Shown: piece by piece, positions 54,403 to 64,000 of the stretch
How the letters are laid out: the number at the start of each line of letters is the position of its first letter
How positions within the stretch are numbered: the first letter of the stretch is position 1
Assembly: GCA_963377175.1 (NCBI GenBank)
Contig: CAUJNA010003748.1
Span: 150,678 to 214,677 of the forward strand
Origin: Effrenium voratum
Taxonomy: Eukaryota; Sar; Dinophyceae; Suessiales; Symbiodiniaceae
Direction of reading: 5' to 3'
Length of the DNA stretch: 64,000 nucleotides
Notes under the pieces: generated by a model
Told to the model about the DNA's origin: nothing
What the model saw: the letters and a program-made list of their open reading frames with translations, nothing else
Database searches by the model: none
Made by a program: the position numbers and the translations under genes

Positions 54403-54939
54403 GCAGGGCCGCGATAGGGGTGCCGGCTCTGGAAAGGGTGAAGACGAGACGCTCCCTGACATTGTCCATGGCAGAGGGATGATAAGAAGGATGACATGGA
54501 CGTGGACAAGGACGTTCCCAATCCTCCGGAATGTTCAAATCTGGGATGTGTGCGCCCAAGCCCTCGGGATACTGAGGCTGTGCGGGTAAGTTCTGACAGG
54601 ATGCAGTTTGAGGAATACCGTAAGGCTGCGCCCAGGCCCAGGTACGTGTACAGTGGGGAGGGAGACGAGAGCTGTGGCCACGCAGGAGGAAGCTGAGGAA
54701 GCTGAGCAACATGCCCAAGTGGTCGGGAAAAGAGCGAGACCCTGTGAGGTCTGCCAAATTGGTGGCAGCCAGATGGAGTGGAAAGGCAAGCTACAACAAG
54801 CTGGAGGCCCCGCTCACAGAGGCCGGGATGAAGAGTGCGTCGCAGGAGGACCGAGCGTGTGCCCTCACGCAGCTGACCGAGGTGGTGAACAGCTGTGCTT
54901 CGGGAGGGGAGCTCCGTCTTTGAGTGCGACTGGGGGTGG

Positions 54940-55110
54940 TGTTGGGCTGCTGGCTGTTGGGCTGTTGGTTGGGTTCTTGGTTTTGCTGTTGGGTTGTTGC
55001 ACTGCTGGGTGTTGTTGGGCTGTGGGCTGTTGGGCTAATGGCTGGGCAGGGTTTTTAAGCTGTTGGGCTGTTGGGTTGGGCTGTTGGGCTGGTGGGCTGT
55101 CAGAGTTGTT
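54940..55110. repeat. CTGTTGGG minisatellite
   Basis: Irregular 8-10-bp units (GGGCTGTTGGGCTG) over about 170 bp. The ORF reading across it is repeat-derived. Confidence 0.85.
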
Positions 55111-55171
55111 TGACTGTTAGGATTCCGCCCGAGCGACCTGGCCAGGAAGGTGACGTATAATCTCGTTGATA

Positions 55172-55762
55172 ATGGACGGTGAGAAAGATTACTTTGCCGA
55201 TAGGCAGGAATCCAGACCGGAATTGCGAGACGCTCGAATTGCGCCTGATGAAGCCAGGGAGTGCCAGATTGTGGTTCCCACGAAGAGCAGGATGGGGGAG
55301 CACATTCCGGATTATGATCCGGCAGTGGCGCCTTTGGCCGCAGGAAGGGAGGCCGCACAGGCACTGATGAAGTTGCTCACGTGCAAGTTTGACGACTTGG
55401 TCATCAACTCGAGGAAGATCTCGGAGATATTCGAGGAAAAGGTGTTGAAGGAGAGCGGGCGAGAAGCTGGCAACTGGGTCAGCGTTGACCAGGCCATTTG
55501 GAATGCAGAGAGGAATTGGACTTTCTTCACTCCGGCCATCAAGGCTCTCCCGGCTAGCCAGGTGGAGGTCATGCTGATGGCTATGTACGATGAGGCTGGT
55601 GTTCTCCTCAAGGACTACACTAGGTTAGTGGCCGGCAGGTTCACGCGAGTCGGACGAGACATGAGTTATCAGGCTGTCCGACGTAGGTGCACTGATGCGG
55701 ATGCTCCTGGTGGGTCACTCATGTGTGAGATGCACTGGGATGAGCTTCCTTTGGCGAGGTGA
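55172..55762 (+). CDS. Unrecognised 196-residue protein segment
   Basis: The Met at 55172 (MDGEKDYFADRQ) is preferred. The frame is open for 196 residues to 55762. It looks globular and helix-rich (AAQALMKLLTCKFDDLVINS, then EVMLMAMYDEAGVLLKDYTR). No motif recognised. It is the longest clean-looking ORF of the 48-58 kb segment, and the GATA palindrome at 55199 encodes ADRQ near its N-terminus. Confidence 0.45.
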   Translation: MDGEKDYFADRQESRPELRDARIAPDEARECQIVVPTKSRMGEHIPDYDPAVAPLAAGREAAQALMKLLTCKFDDLVINSRKISEIFEEKVLKESGREAGNWVSVDQAIWNAERNWTFFTPAIKALPASQVEVMLMAMYDEAGVLLKDYTRLVAGRFTRVGRDMSYQAVRRRCTDADAPGGSLMCEMHWDELPLAR

Positions 55763-56721
55763 TGAAGTTTCATGACTTCAGGAAGGCGGTCCAATTTTAG
55801 AGGATGAGGCGAAATGGGAAGGCCATGATGGATATATTGATCACGAGGCCGCGGACGAGTACCACATGAAAGGTTGGATGAGGGCCTGGTTCTAATTGCG
55901 GAGCCAATGCGCCCTGATGCTGAAGTGTCGCCATCGTGGTACGTCAGAACTACTGAGGTAGGTACGTGGTGGTCATGGTGGATCGTCGGGCGCACTGGTC
56001 GTTGGCCGGACCTGTGTTTCTGACGAGGAGGAAGACTCTTGCCGTTAGGGATGAGATTCAGATGGGTGCATGGAAGGCTGCGTGCATGTTCGATGATTAC
56101 ACGATAGTGTATCTTCGCGTTTGGGACTATGGTGACTTCACCCCCGATGCATTTGTGCGCTGGATGCGCGCTTCCGATCTTCTACCCGGACTTCGTTCCC
56201 AATGCGGATGAGGGAGACTTCGCACAGAGCTCCATTGTCCCGGACTGGGTGAGGGGCATGAGGCAGTTCAATCCCAAGAGGATTGCGGCCGACGTGGTTG
56301 GGGTCATCAAGAAGAACTTGATCTCTTTCTCAATGGGATTTGACTGGAGGATGACGGTGCAGAGTGGCATTCGGTTGCCACACTACCTTGAGAAGGAGAA
56401 GGGCAGTGTCAACGTGGCGTGGGATGAAATGGCCAGTTCTCCTACGTGTCGGGTATCATGGCGTCGGACGCTTTCGTTGAGAAGCGGGTGGCGAAGCATC
56501 TCATCAAAACCGGTCAGATCGATAGATTTGAGTACTTCCGAGCGAACCCGGCGCATGCGGCCCAATGGGGGAGGCGAATGACGACTGCCGTTAGGAAGTT
56601 CGCCCGCCATGACACGTGTTTGTCCTTTTACATCCCGATGGCCTATGTGATCGGTGCTGCAGCAGGTCATTTGACTCCGATGTATCCGACTCATAGGAAG
56701 GAATGGCTAGCCATCGGTTGA
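55763..56721 (+). pseudogene. Unrecognised continuation, three frames
   Basis: Frames 55966-56211, 56129-56581 and 56446-56721 follow each other: AHWSLAGPVFLTRRKTLAVR, then FAQSSIVPDWVRGMRQFNPK, then EKRVAKHLIKTGQIDRFEYF with ARHDTCLSFYIPMAYVIGAA. Collinear, globular-looking, no family. Probably one coding region with the segment before it. Confidence 0.35.
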
Positions 56722-57890
56722 TGGCTAATATCAGGCCTTTCATGGTGTCGTCGGCGGGGTACGACGAAAAGAAGAGGCTGAAGGAGGCGATAGCCAAGGT
56801 GCAGAAGGCGATCAGCGAGGGCCAGTCGGAGCCTCCCGTTCATCCGTGACCCATTCGTCTACGTTAGTGATGAGAAGGTGAGGACTGTCACTGGTGGTAT
56901 ACAGCCTGAGCCGCAAGACGTCAACATTGACGAGCTTCAGTCGGTGCACCATGTCGCGCAGGGTCCTGGTCCCAAGCAGGAGCCGGTCTCCAAGGGTGCG
57001 AAGGGGAAAGGAAAGAAGGGCGAAAAGGGAGGTAAGGGCGATAGTCCTTCCGACCCACAGCCGAAGTCAGGAAAAGGGTCCGGCAGACCGATAGCCCCGT
57101 CGTTCCCAAAGCGAAGCTCAAGGCCAAGGCTGATGCAGGACCAACGCCGATGGAGGTCGATCCACCTGATGCACAACCAAAGAAAACCTGGATCGCGGTA
57201 GCGGTCGAAGGAGCTCGGCCTAGTGCAAAAGCGAAGACGGTGCCGTTCCCAAAGGCCGGCAAGGTTCAGGCCCCGAAGGCGGAGCTGAAGGGAAAGGCGA
57301 CACCCGTTCCCAAAGCAGGGGGCGATGAGGCTCCAAGGGTTGAGCCCCAAGGAGGTGAAGAAGACCGACCCGAAGACTGAGGTCAAGAAGGAAAAAGGGG
57401 GTGGAGACGATGCTCCCGGCGACAGCCGGGGCTCGGATGAGAGACACAGAACGGAGAGGAAATTCCGTTGGGATCTGGAGGCGCCGACTAAGGAGTCAAC
57501 GAAGTGGGAGATGTTGACAGTAGGCCAGGTGCAGCGGCCAGGGAGGCAAGTGGAGATGATTTTTCACTCCGCGCTTGGTAGATCGTCGGCAAAGGACGCG
57601 ATAGCGCCCTCGACGGCTTCCAAAGCAATGGCGAAGAAGCCTGAAGGAGGTGAAGTCAGGTTGCGCTTGGTGGAACGTGCTGCTGCAAGCCCGATAGAGG
57701 GTCGTTTTAGGACGCTGCCGGAAGCATCGGTGGTGGACGCTTTCCTGGCGATGTCCAGCAAGCAACCGGGAGCTCAATCGATTGGTCAAGGATTTCATCA
57801 AGAACGGTGAGGAGGGCTCGGCGTCGCGCAACTGCCTTTGTGGGTTTGCTCCACCGCTGATGGCGGTAGCGTCCAGCTTGCGGACGTATG
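56722..57890 (+). pseudogene. Basic Lys/Gly/Pro-rich tail of element gene
   Basis: Frames 56878-57201, 57150-57380 and 57325-57810. The first has KGAKGKGKKGEKGGKGD and the second AKTVPFPKAGKVQAPKAEL-type repeats (VPKAG/FPKAG). Such nucleic-acid-binding tails are typical of gag proteins here. The third (161 residues) is mixed and ends at 57810. Confidence 0.4.
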
Positions 57891-58009
57891 CGAGCAGTTA
57901 AATCCTACCAGTAAACGGCACGCTCCACCCGTCACACGACGGCATGCGCATTGAAAAAAACTTTTCCATCATCAAAGAAAAATTACTTCGTCATCGAAAA
58001 GAAATTAAT

Positions 58010-58470
58010 TCTGCTAGCAAGTCAGCAAGTTAGCAAGCGCACACCCCGTGCCCAGTTAGCAAGTTGGTAAGTTAGCAAGTGTACACCCTGTGCCCAGTTA
58101 GCAAGTTGGTAAGTTAGCAAGTGAACACCCTGTGCCCAGTTAGCAAGTTAGTAAGTTAGCAAGTGTACACCCTGTGCCCAGTTAGCAAGTTAGTAAGTTA
58201 GCACGTGTACACCCTGTGCCCAATTATTGATTTAGTAAGTCAGCAAGTGTACACCCTGCGCCCAGTTAGCAAGTTAGTAAGTTAGTAAGTGTACACCCTG
58301 TGCCCAGTTAGCAAATTAGTAAGTTAGTAAGCGTGCGCCCTGTGCCCACTTAGCAAGTTAGTAAGTTAGTAAGTGTACACCCTGTGCCCAGATAGCAAAT
58401 TAGTAAGTTAGTAAGCGTGCGCCCTGTCGCCCCGTGCCCAGTTGGACAGTTTGCAAGTTAGCAAGTTAAT
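58010..58470. repeat. 42-bp minisatellite
   Basis: About ten units of type AGTTAGCAAGTTAGTAAGTT followed by AGCAAGTGTACACCCTGTGCCC; the period of 42 was checked at 58051 and 58093. It decays into shorter AGTTAGT units up to about 58565. Confidence 0.9.
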
Positions 58471-58565
58471 CCTGGCCCATTGCTGTAGGAACTTAGTCAG
58501 TTAGCCAATTAGTCAGTTACTTAGGTAAGTAGTTAGTTAAGTAGTTCGTTAGTTAGTAAGTTTCC

Positions 58566-59144
58566 CAACCTCAACCATCCTTCTTACAAACATCATGGGG
58601 GGGGCTGCCGCCCACCCAACCCCCCGCCAGCTTTTGGCGAAGAACACGCTTCGCTGAATCCCGCCCTTTCCAACACATCATGGGGGGACCTGCTCGCAGC
58701 GTTATGGGGGGGACTGCCCCCCCCCCCCCCAACCGCTCTGCTAGCTTTTTGCCGAAGAATACGCTTCTCGGAATTTAGACCCCTTCTTCTTAGAAGCTGT
58801 TTTGTGAGGACAGCAGGGCATAGAATTTAGAACCCTTCCTTCTCATAAGCCGTTACGTGAGGAATGCAGGGCGTAGAATTTAGACCCTTTCTTTTCATAA
58901 GCCGTTGCAACAAACAAATCTCGACGCATTCCAAGCCCGTCCTAAACCATCCTGAAGCCGACCCCAAACCAACCTTGAAGCCCCTGAGCCAACCCTAAGC
59001 CAATCTGCCCAGCCCCAAGCCTTAACTACTCCGAAACCCCTAATCCACCCCCCCCAAAAAATGTAAACCAACCCTCAAGCTGGTATGGGATGAGCGAATC
59101 CTCGAATCTGAATTTGCGCAAGTTCCGCGAGCGATTGATGCACA
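58566..59144. other. No gene; poly-G/C runs and degenerate short repeats
   Basis: Two related CATGGGGGGG blocks near 58594 and 58678 are each followed by CGAAGAA(C/T)ACGCTTC. AGAATTTAGACCC-type units follow at about 58775, 58819 and 58875. Confidence 0.5.
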
Positions 59145-59740
59145 CTAGTTAGACAAGCGATGAGGCTTAGGACCCGGCCGCTGCAGCAGTTGAAGTTTTG
59201 GGGTCCTAAGTGGGTCATTTGGCCTTGTGAAAATGTGGCAAACCTCACCAACTAGCAGCAGCTGCGGCAGCTTGGGGCTCAGGCGGACACGCAGGCGCGA
59301 TGTACTCGGATTAGCAGGCCAGCCGGAATGGATGGAAAAAGTGCTCGCAAGGACGGGATGTCCAGCGAAGCGAAATCTGCCGGGGCAAGCTCTTCGCGCA
59401 GGATAGCTGCCAAATAGTTTGTTCCATCTGCTCGCTTCAAGAATCTTCCACTGTGACACACGCAACGCTTCCTTATCCTTCTCTGCCTGGCTGCGCACTC
59501 TGCGTTGTTTTGCGGGAGGCGCCAGCTGCTGACAACTGGATGCTGCGCCTGAAGGCAGCAATATGTGTGGCCGTTGGGGCACGGCGCTGTCCACAAAGGT
59601 TGGAGTTCAAGGCCTCCGCACTGGCTGCCCCGCACAAGCAGCTAGGAACTCACCAATGCCCGGACAGACGCATGAAGCGCACAGCCTAGACAGCTTGCGC
59701 GGGGACCAGTAGTGGCGTCCACACGTCCTCCCTCCATTCA
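59145..59740 (-). other. Weak minus-strand ORF, no family
   Basis: A 149-residue minus-strand frame (59594-59145) without motif, overlapped by another of 118. Treated as unsupported; nothing else is seen in the stretch. Confidence 0.2.
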
Positions 59741-60520
59741 GCCCTGCGCCCTTTAGGTTAAGGCCAAGATCTGTGGCCAGAACCCAGGACGAGTGTGCAT
59801 ATCAATATCGGCTGCGAGAACAACGCTGCGTGGAAGCGCTAGTCGCAGACGGTAAAAGCGTATGACCTCCATAGCGTTCTCTGGTGTCAGCAGCCCAGCG
59901 CAAGTCAGTGGTAGCGGAGCACCAGGATGGCGCCAGAGTCGGTGCGTTCAACTGCTTGGCATCAGGAAAGGCGCGGTGGTGCTGGGCAATGCGGGCTCCT
60001 GGGGCAGCCGCTTCGTGCGAGCCCTGCACCCTTTAGGTTAAGGCCAAGATCTGTGGCCAGAACCCAGGACGAGTGTGCATAGCAATATCGGCTGCGAGAA
60101 CAACGCTGCGTGGAAGCGCTAGTCGCAGACGGTAAAAGCGTAGGACCTCCATAGCGTTCTCTGGTGTCAGCAGCCCAGCGCAAGTCAGTGGTAGCGGAGC
60201 ACCAGGATGGCGCCAGAGTCGGTGCGTTCAACTGCTTGGCATCAGGAAATCTGTGGCCAGAACCCCAGGACGAGTGTGCATAGCAATATCGGCTGCGAGA
60301 ACAACGCTGCGTGGAAGCGCTAGTCGCAGACGGTAAAAGCGTAGGACCTCCATAGCGTTCTCTGGTGTCAACACTCAGTGGTAGCGGAGCACCAGGATGG
60401 CGCCAGAGTCGGTGCGTTCAACTGCTTGGCATCAGGAAAGGCGCGGTGGTGCTGGGCAATGCGGGCCTGGGGCAGCCGCTTCGTGCGAGTCGGCGGCGTC
60501 ATGTGCAATAGTTCCGGCAC
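59741..60520. repeat. Tandem repeat with 280-bp unit, 2.8 copies
   Basis: Copy 1 59741-60020, copy 2 60021-60248 (cut short after CATCAGGAAA), copy 3 60249-60520 (lacking the first 30 or so bases). Anchor CTGTGGCCAG is at 59771, 60051 and 60251. Confidence 0.9.
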
Positions 60521-60526
60521 TGTCCC

Positions 60527-60934
60527 TCTCCTCTCCTCTCCTCCCCTCTCCTCCTCTTCCCTTCTCTTCTCGTCTCTTCTCTTCTCTTCCCTTCTCTTCT
60601 CTTCTCGTCTCTGCTCTTCTCTTCTTTCTTTCTTCTTGCTCCTTATCTTCGGTCTTCATCCTTGGCTGATTTTTGTTTGGTCTATCTTCTTTACTATTAG
60701 TTCGTGTTGTTCCTTGTTTGTTACTGTTCGATCTTACAGGCTATATTTTTCTTCTTGTTTTCTTTTCTCTCTTCTTCTCTTTCTTCTCTCTTCTTCTCTT
60801 CTCTTCTCTCTTCTTCTCTTCTCTTCTCTCTGTTTCTCTTCTCTTCTCTCTGTTTCTCTTCTCTTCTCTCTGTTTCTCTTCTCTTCTCTCTGCTTCTCTT
60901 CTCTTTTTCTGCTTCTCTCTCTTCTATGTCTCTC

Positions 60935-60973
<39 letters not shown>

Positions 60974-61663
60974 TCTCTTCTCTTCTCTTCTCTTCTCTTC
61001 TCTTCTCTTCTCTTCTCTTCTCTTCTCTTCTCTTCTCTTCTCTTCTCTTCTCTTCTCTTCTCTTCTCTTCTCTTCTCTTCTCTTCTCTTCTCTTCTCTTC
61101 TCTCCTTCTCTGTCTCTCTCTCGTTCTTCTCTTCTCTTCTCTTCTCTTTTCTTCTCTTCTCTTCTCTTCTCTTTTCTTCTCTTCTCTTCTCTTTTCTTCT
61201 CTTCTCTTCTCTTCTCTGCCTCTTGTTTTTTCTCTTGTTTTCTCTTCTCTTCTCTCCTCGCCTCTCCTCTACTGCTCTCTTCTCCTGTTCTTTCTCTTTC
61301 CTCCCTTCCCCCCTATCCTGTCTTCGTCCTGCTGCGCCCGCCACGGAACCAGCCACCCGCAGCAGCCAGCCCCCAACTATCAGTTCGTGTTGTTCCTTGT
61401 TTGTTACTGTTCGATCTTACGGGCTATATTTTCTTCTCTTGTTTTCTTTTCTCTCTTCTTCTCTTTCTTCTCTCTTCTTCTCTTCTTTTCTCTCTTCTTC
61501 TCTTCTCTTCTCTCTTCTTCTCTTCTCTTCTCTCTGTTTCTCTTCTCTTCTCTCTGTTTCTCTTCTCTTCTCTCTGCTTCTCTTCTCTTTTTCTGCTTCT
61601 CTCTCTTCTATGTCTCTCTTCTCTTCTCTTCTCTCTGCTTCTCTTCTCTTTTTCTGCTTCTCT

Positions 61664-61711
<48 letters not shown>

Positions 61712-61925
61712 TCTCTCCTTCTCTGTCTCTCTCTCTCCTTCTTCTCTCTCTTTCTTCTCTTCTCTTCTCTTCTCTCTTCTCTTCTCTTTTCTTCTCTTCT
61801 CTTCTCTTCTCTGCCTCTTGTTTTTTCTCTTGTTTTCTCTTCTCTTCTCTCCTCGCCTCTCCTCTACTGCTCTCTTCTCCTGTTCTTTCTCTTTCCTCCC
61901 TTCCCCCCTATCCTGTCTTCGTCCT
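60527..61925. repeat. (TCTTC)n / CT-rich tract, internally duplicated
   Basis: Nearly pure pyrimidine for 1.4 kb. A non-repetitive marker (TTGTTCCTTGTTTGTTACTG) is at 60706 and 61390, and another (GTCCTGCTGCGCCCGCCACG) at about 61326 and 61920, so a block of about 600-700 bp is duplicated. All long ORFs here on both strands are artefacts of the repeat. Confidence 0.95.
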
Positions 61926-62090
61926 GCTGCGCCCGCCACGGAACCAGCCACCCGCAGCAGCCAGCAACATCTTGGGGCGCCAGACAAACGCCCGCGTCCT
62001 TGGGTGATTGCCTGCTTGTGCCTGTTTTTTTTGATGACAAACATTTTTTTTGATTGTGTAGCCTCATATGACGGGCTCCTCGTGAGGGGG

Positions 62091-62405
62091 GTGTGATTAG
62101 CCATGTGTTGGAAGTGACTACCGGCATGTTGCGATAGCAACTATCCGGTGCCACTTTGGCTCAAGTTTGCGGGTCCGTCGCGCCTCGGATGAGCGTCACC
62201 GGGTCCCCGCGTCGATCACCTTCGTGTCGGTGGAGAAAGAGACATCGGCCCGGGGCAGATTGGTGGGGTCCGCCCGTGCGGTTCATCGTCGATCAAAGTT
62301 GCGGGTATTTGCATTCTTGCTTTGGATTATTTCCCTTTTGGTTGTTGTTCTCTGTGGCTTGATTACCCCAACTTACCCATTGCCTGGGCACAGGCTCGTG
62401 CCCGA
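62091..62405. repeat. Right terminal repeat of 14.5-kb segment
   Basis: See 47893-48272; outer parts match directly, core 62147-62352 inversely. GCCACTTTGGCTCAAG at 62150-62165 differs in one base from the last 16 bases of the dinoflagellate spliced leader. Confidence 0.8.
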
Positions 62406-62511
62406 ATCATGTTTCCGTTGTCAACAGGCTGCAACTTTGCTCTCAGAAGTTTAGTCTTATGGAGGGATCTATGAGCCTTGATATTTGGTTCTCTCGATCC
62501 ACGACCATCCA

Positions 62512-63225
62512 AGGAAATTGGACTTGAGCCTCAACGACATTGGCGACACGGGGTAGAGCTGGCTTGATTGTAAGCAGCCAGTGTGTGAGCTGCGACCACA
62601 GTTTGATTACCACACATTCCGTTTCGATTCATTTCGATTCTTTGTTGAAGCACGTCAAAGGAGAAATGGGTTACAGCAAGATTGTAGCTTGGTTGAATTT
62701 GATCAGGTTGCGGGAGTTGTCCAAGTCGATTCGCGCCGCCTTCCTGCTGAGGGTGTTGGCCAGTTCCTCAGACTTTGTCCAGTGCTTGTGGGCAAATTTG
62801 GCACCGCCAGGTTCTGGACCTGAACCGCAACCGTATTGCCGATGCAGGCTGAGTCAAGCAGTTGCATTTGCTAATATAATACAGATCTCTCTCCAGAAGC
62901 ATCCGGTTGCGCGTTTGTGCATCATCCACATGGTTTGCTCGTGCGCAGGGGTTGGCTGCCTTGCTCAAGTTGTGACCTGGCTGCAAGTTTCCCTTTTGGA
63001 AGAGTCCGATACTCATGACTCATGACTGGCATAGACTGGGAGGTGCGCGAGTTGCCGGGCCTTTCTGAGCTGCAAGTGTCCCTCTTCGACAACCGCGTCG
63101 GTGAGGCCAGGCCGTTAGGCCGCCCCCTGGGCTTTAGGAAGGCACTTGGCACTTGGACAGTCTTGAAGACACTTTCGCCCAATTGTGGCTGTTTCTTGAG
63201 GGTACTCCTTTTTTGGCGTTTTTGA
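62512..63225 (+). pseudogene. Leucine-rich-repeat gene fragments, right side
   Basis: Repeat pieces in different frames: RKLDLSLNDIGDTG then stop (62512-62556), QVLDLNRNRIADAG then stop (62808-62852), and LPGLSELQVSLFDNRVGEA in the frame starting 63022. All follow the RNI-like consensus LxxLDLSxNxIGDxGA. Longer helical segments between could be the other repeat halves. Decayed or intron-containing; intracellular protein-interaction role by family. Confidence 0.45.
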
Positions 63226-63800
63226 AGGAACACTGAAAGGAACACCTCGTTGCTTTTTCAGTTTTTGCGACTAGGATGGAGCCCGACAGCTTGCCGCTGC
63301 CGTCAGAGGCCTGCGAAGGCCGATGGGAGGTTTAAATGAATCGCGCGTGGCGCAGAAAGAACGACGAGGGTGGAACAACCGTCCCGCAATTTTGACGGAA
63401 CAGACTGCTTCCACTGCTCGTGTCACACGTCTTATCCTGCGCAGCAAAGAGTTGTCCTTCCACATGCAGGCATCGTAAATCGCAAGGCTTATCTGAAGTG
63501 TTGTCAGGCTCTCACGGCTGGCATTGGGTCTGAACAGAAATGCGGCCTTGGCCTTTGCAGACACAAGACAGTGTGACACAAGACATATGCTTTGCTCGGT
63601 TGCCTTGATGCTGTGCCGAGGTTTCGGAAGTTGGGGTCCAGGCTGGCACAGACTGCTTGCGGTTTTATTCGAGCAGTCGGAGAGTGCTGGAGGACATTGC
63701 GCATGCAGTTGGCTCTCACAGCCTTCGTGCGTTGGAGTGAGAGCCCCATGCTTCTGCTGGACATGTACATCGGGTTCACTTAATGTTGCCATTTTGCGTG
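63226..63800. other. No gene recognised
   Basis: Short frames on both strands (for example minus 63792-63271) without motifs, between leucine-rich-repeat fragments. Confidence 0.35.
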
Positions 63801-63893
63801 AGGCTTGACCTGAGCGTCAGCAGCGTTGGCTGGGCAGGCAGCCTTGAGTTCCAGCTTTACGCATTGCCGTGTGTCCAAGCAAATTCAGCATGA
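63801..63893 (+). pseudogene. Leucine-rich-repeat fragment
   Basis: RLDLSVSSVGWAGSLEFQL then a short tail and TGA. Same repeat type as at 62512 and 47414. Confidence 0.4.
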
Positions 63894-64000
63894 GTCGCAG
63901 GAGCTCATGACTTGGGCATGGCAATCTCCTCGCTCCAGGCTTTGCATGGTTCGTTGCGACTTGACACACATGTTTGAAAGAGGCACACTGATTTCAGACC
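63894..64000. other. Window end, nothing recognised
   Basis: About 100 bases without ORF or repeat. Confidence 0.4.

Larger units (their letters stand above)
47893..62405. mobile_element. Large composite segment bounded by related direct repeats
   Basis: Related repeats at 47893-48272 and 62091-62405 bound the segment, and leucine-rich-repeat fragments lie outside both. Contents: broken unrecognised coding 48.2-57.8 kb on the plus strand, then minisatellites and a CT tract. This could be an LTR-type element or a duplicated repeat pair that happens to flank it. No RT or integrase motif was found inside, so the class is open. Confidence 0.4.

Noticed and set aside
58010..58470. Possible CRISPR-like array
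   Set aside because: The 42-bp units are contiguous, without unique spacers, and the genome is eukaryotic.
60378..62140. ORFs of 444-572 residues (plus) and 211-238 residues (minus) in the CT-rich tract
   Set aside because: They are open only because TCTTC repeats lack stop codons. The products are Ser/Leu/Phe or Arg/Glu/Lys runs with no domain.

Overview
The window reads as a stretch of a large, repeat-rich eukaryotic nuclear genome, most likely a dinoflagellate. Three things point there. Tyrosine-recombinase/reverse-transcriptase elements carry a methyltransferase-like domain. Retroelement gag proteins end in CCCH fingers and lysine/glycine-rich tails. There are also three short matches to the 3' part of the dinoflagellate spliced leader. 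Nothing looks bacterial: there are no operons, ribosome-binding sites, rRNAs or convincing tRNAs. Almost every coding stretch is broken by frameshifts, so most entries are decayed mobile elements; I see at most one plausible intact host gene.

Layout. 1-5.9 kb: plus-strand DIRS-like element (gag, methyltransferase remnant, RT, RNase H) with direct repeats and a stem-loop at its 3' end. 5.9-12.9 kb: minus-strand non-LTR-like element (RT with YVDN, then a helicase-like P-loop fragment). 13.0-15.8 kb: second minus-strand non-LTR RT with YMDD. 15.8-18.7 kb: plus-strand DIRS-like pol with FVDD. 18.8-19.4 kb: two near-identical 161-bp direct repeats. 20.9-22.1 kb: probable secreted kinase-fold gene. 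24.2-27.5 kb: minus-strand remains of a virus-like segment (Cys-rich protein, A32/HerA-type packaging ATPase). 28.2-33.8 kb: Ty1/copia-like element (gag, CCCH fingers, integrase). 33.8-38.9 kb: further broken ORFs, partly retroelement-like.

40.0-47.3 kb holds the most striking object: a markedly AT-rich block with about 135-bp terminal inverted repeats, themselves flanked by AAGTGGCT minisatellite. Inside are decayed viral genes: a major-capsid-protein-like gene, a second capsid-like gene, a zinc-finger/proline-rich gene, a fibre-like gene and unassigned small genes. I interpret it as an endogenous Polinton-like virus or a deletion derivative. A 1.5-kb GC-rich tyrosine-recombinase fragment has landed just upstream of one viral start codon.

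47.4-64 kb: leucine-rich-repeat fragments (47.4-47.9 and 62.5-63.9 kb) lie on both sides of a roughly 14.5-kb segment bounded by related direct repeats. In one of these repeats a segment of about 205 bp is inverted. The segment contains about 9.5 kb of broken, unrecognised coding sequence with a coiled coil and a multi-CxxC zinc module. Scattered through it is a family of tiny GATA-centred palindromes. Its right part is simple sequence: a 42-bp minisatellite, a 280-bp tandem repeat and a 1.4-kb TCTTC tract.
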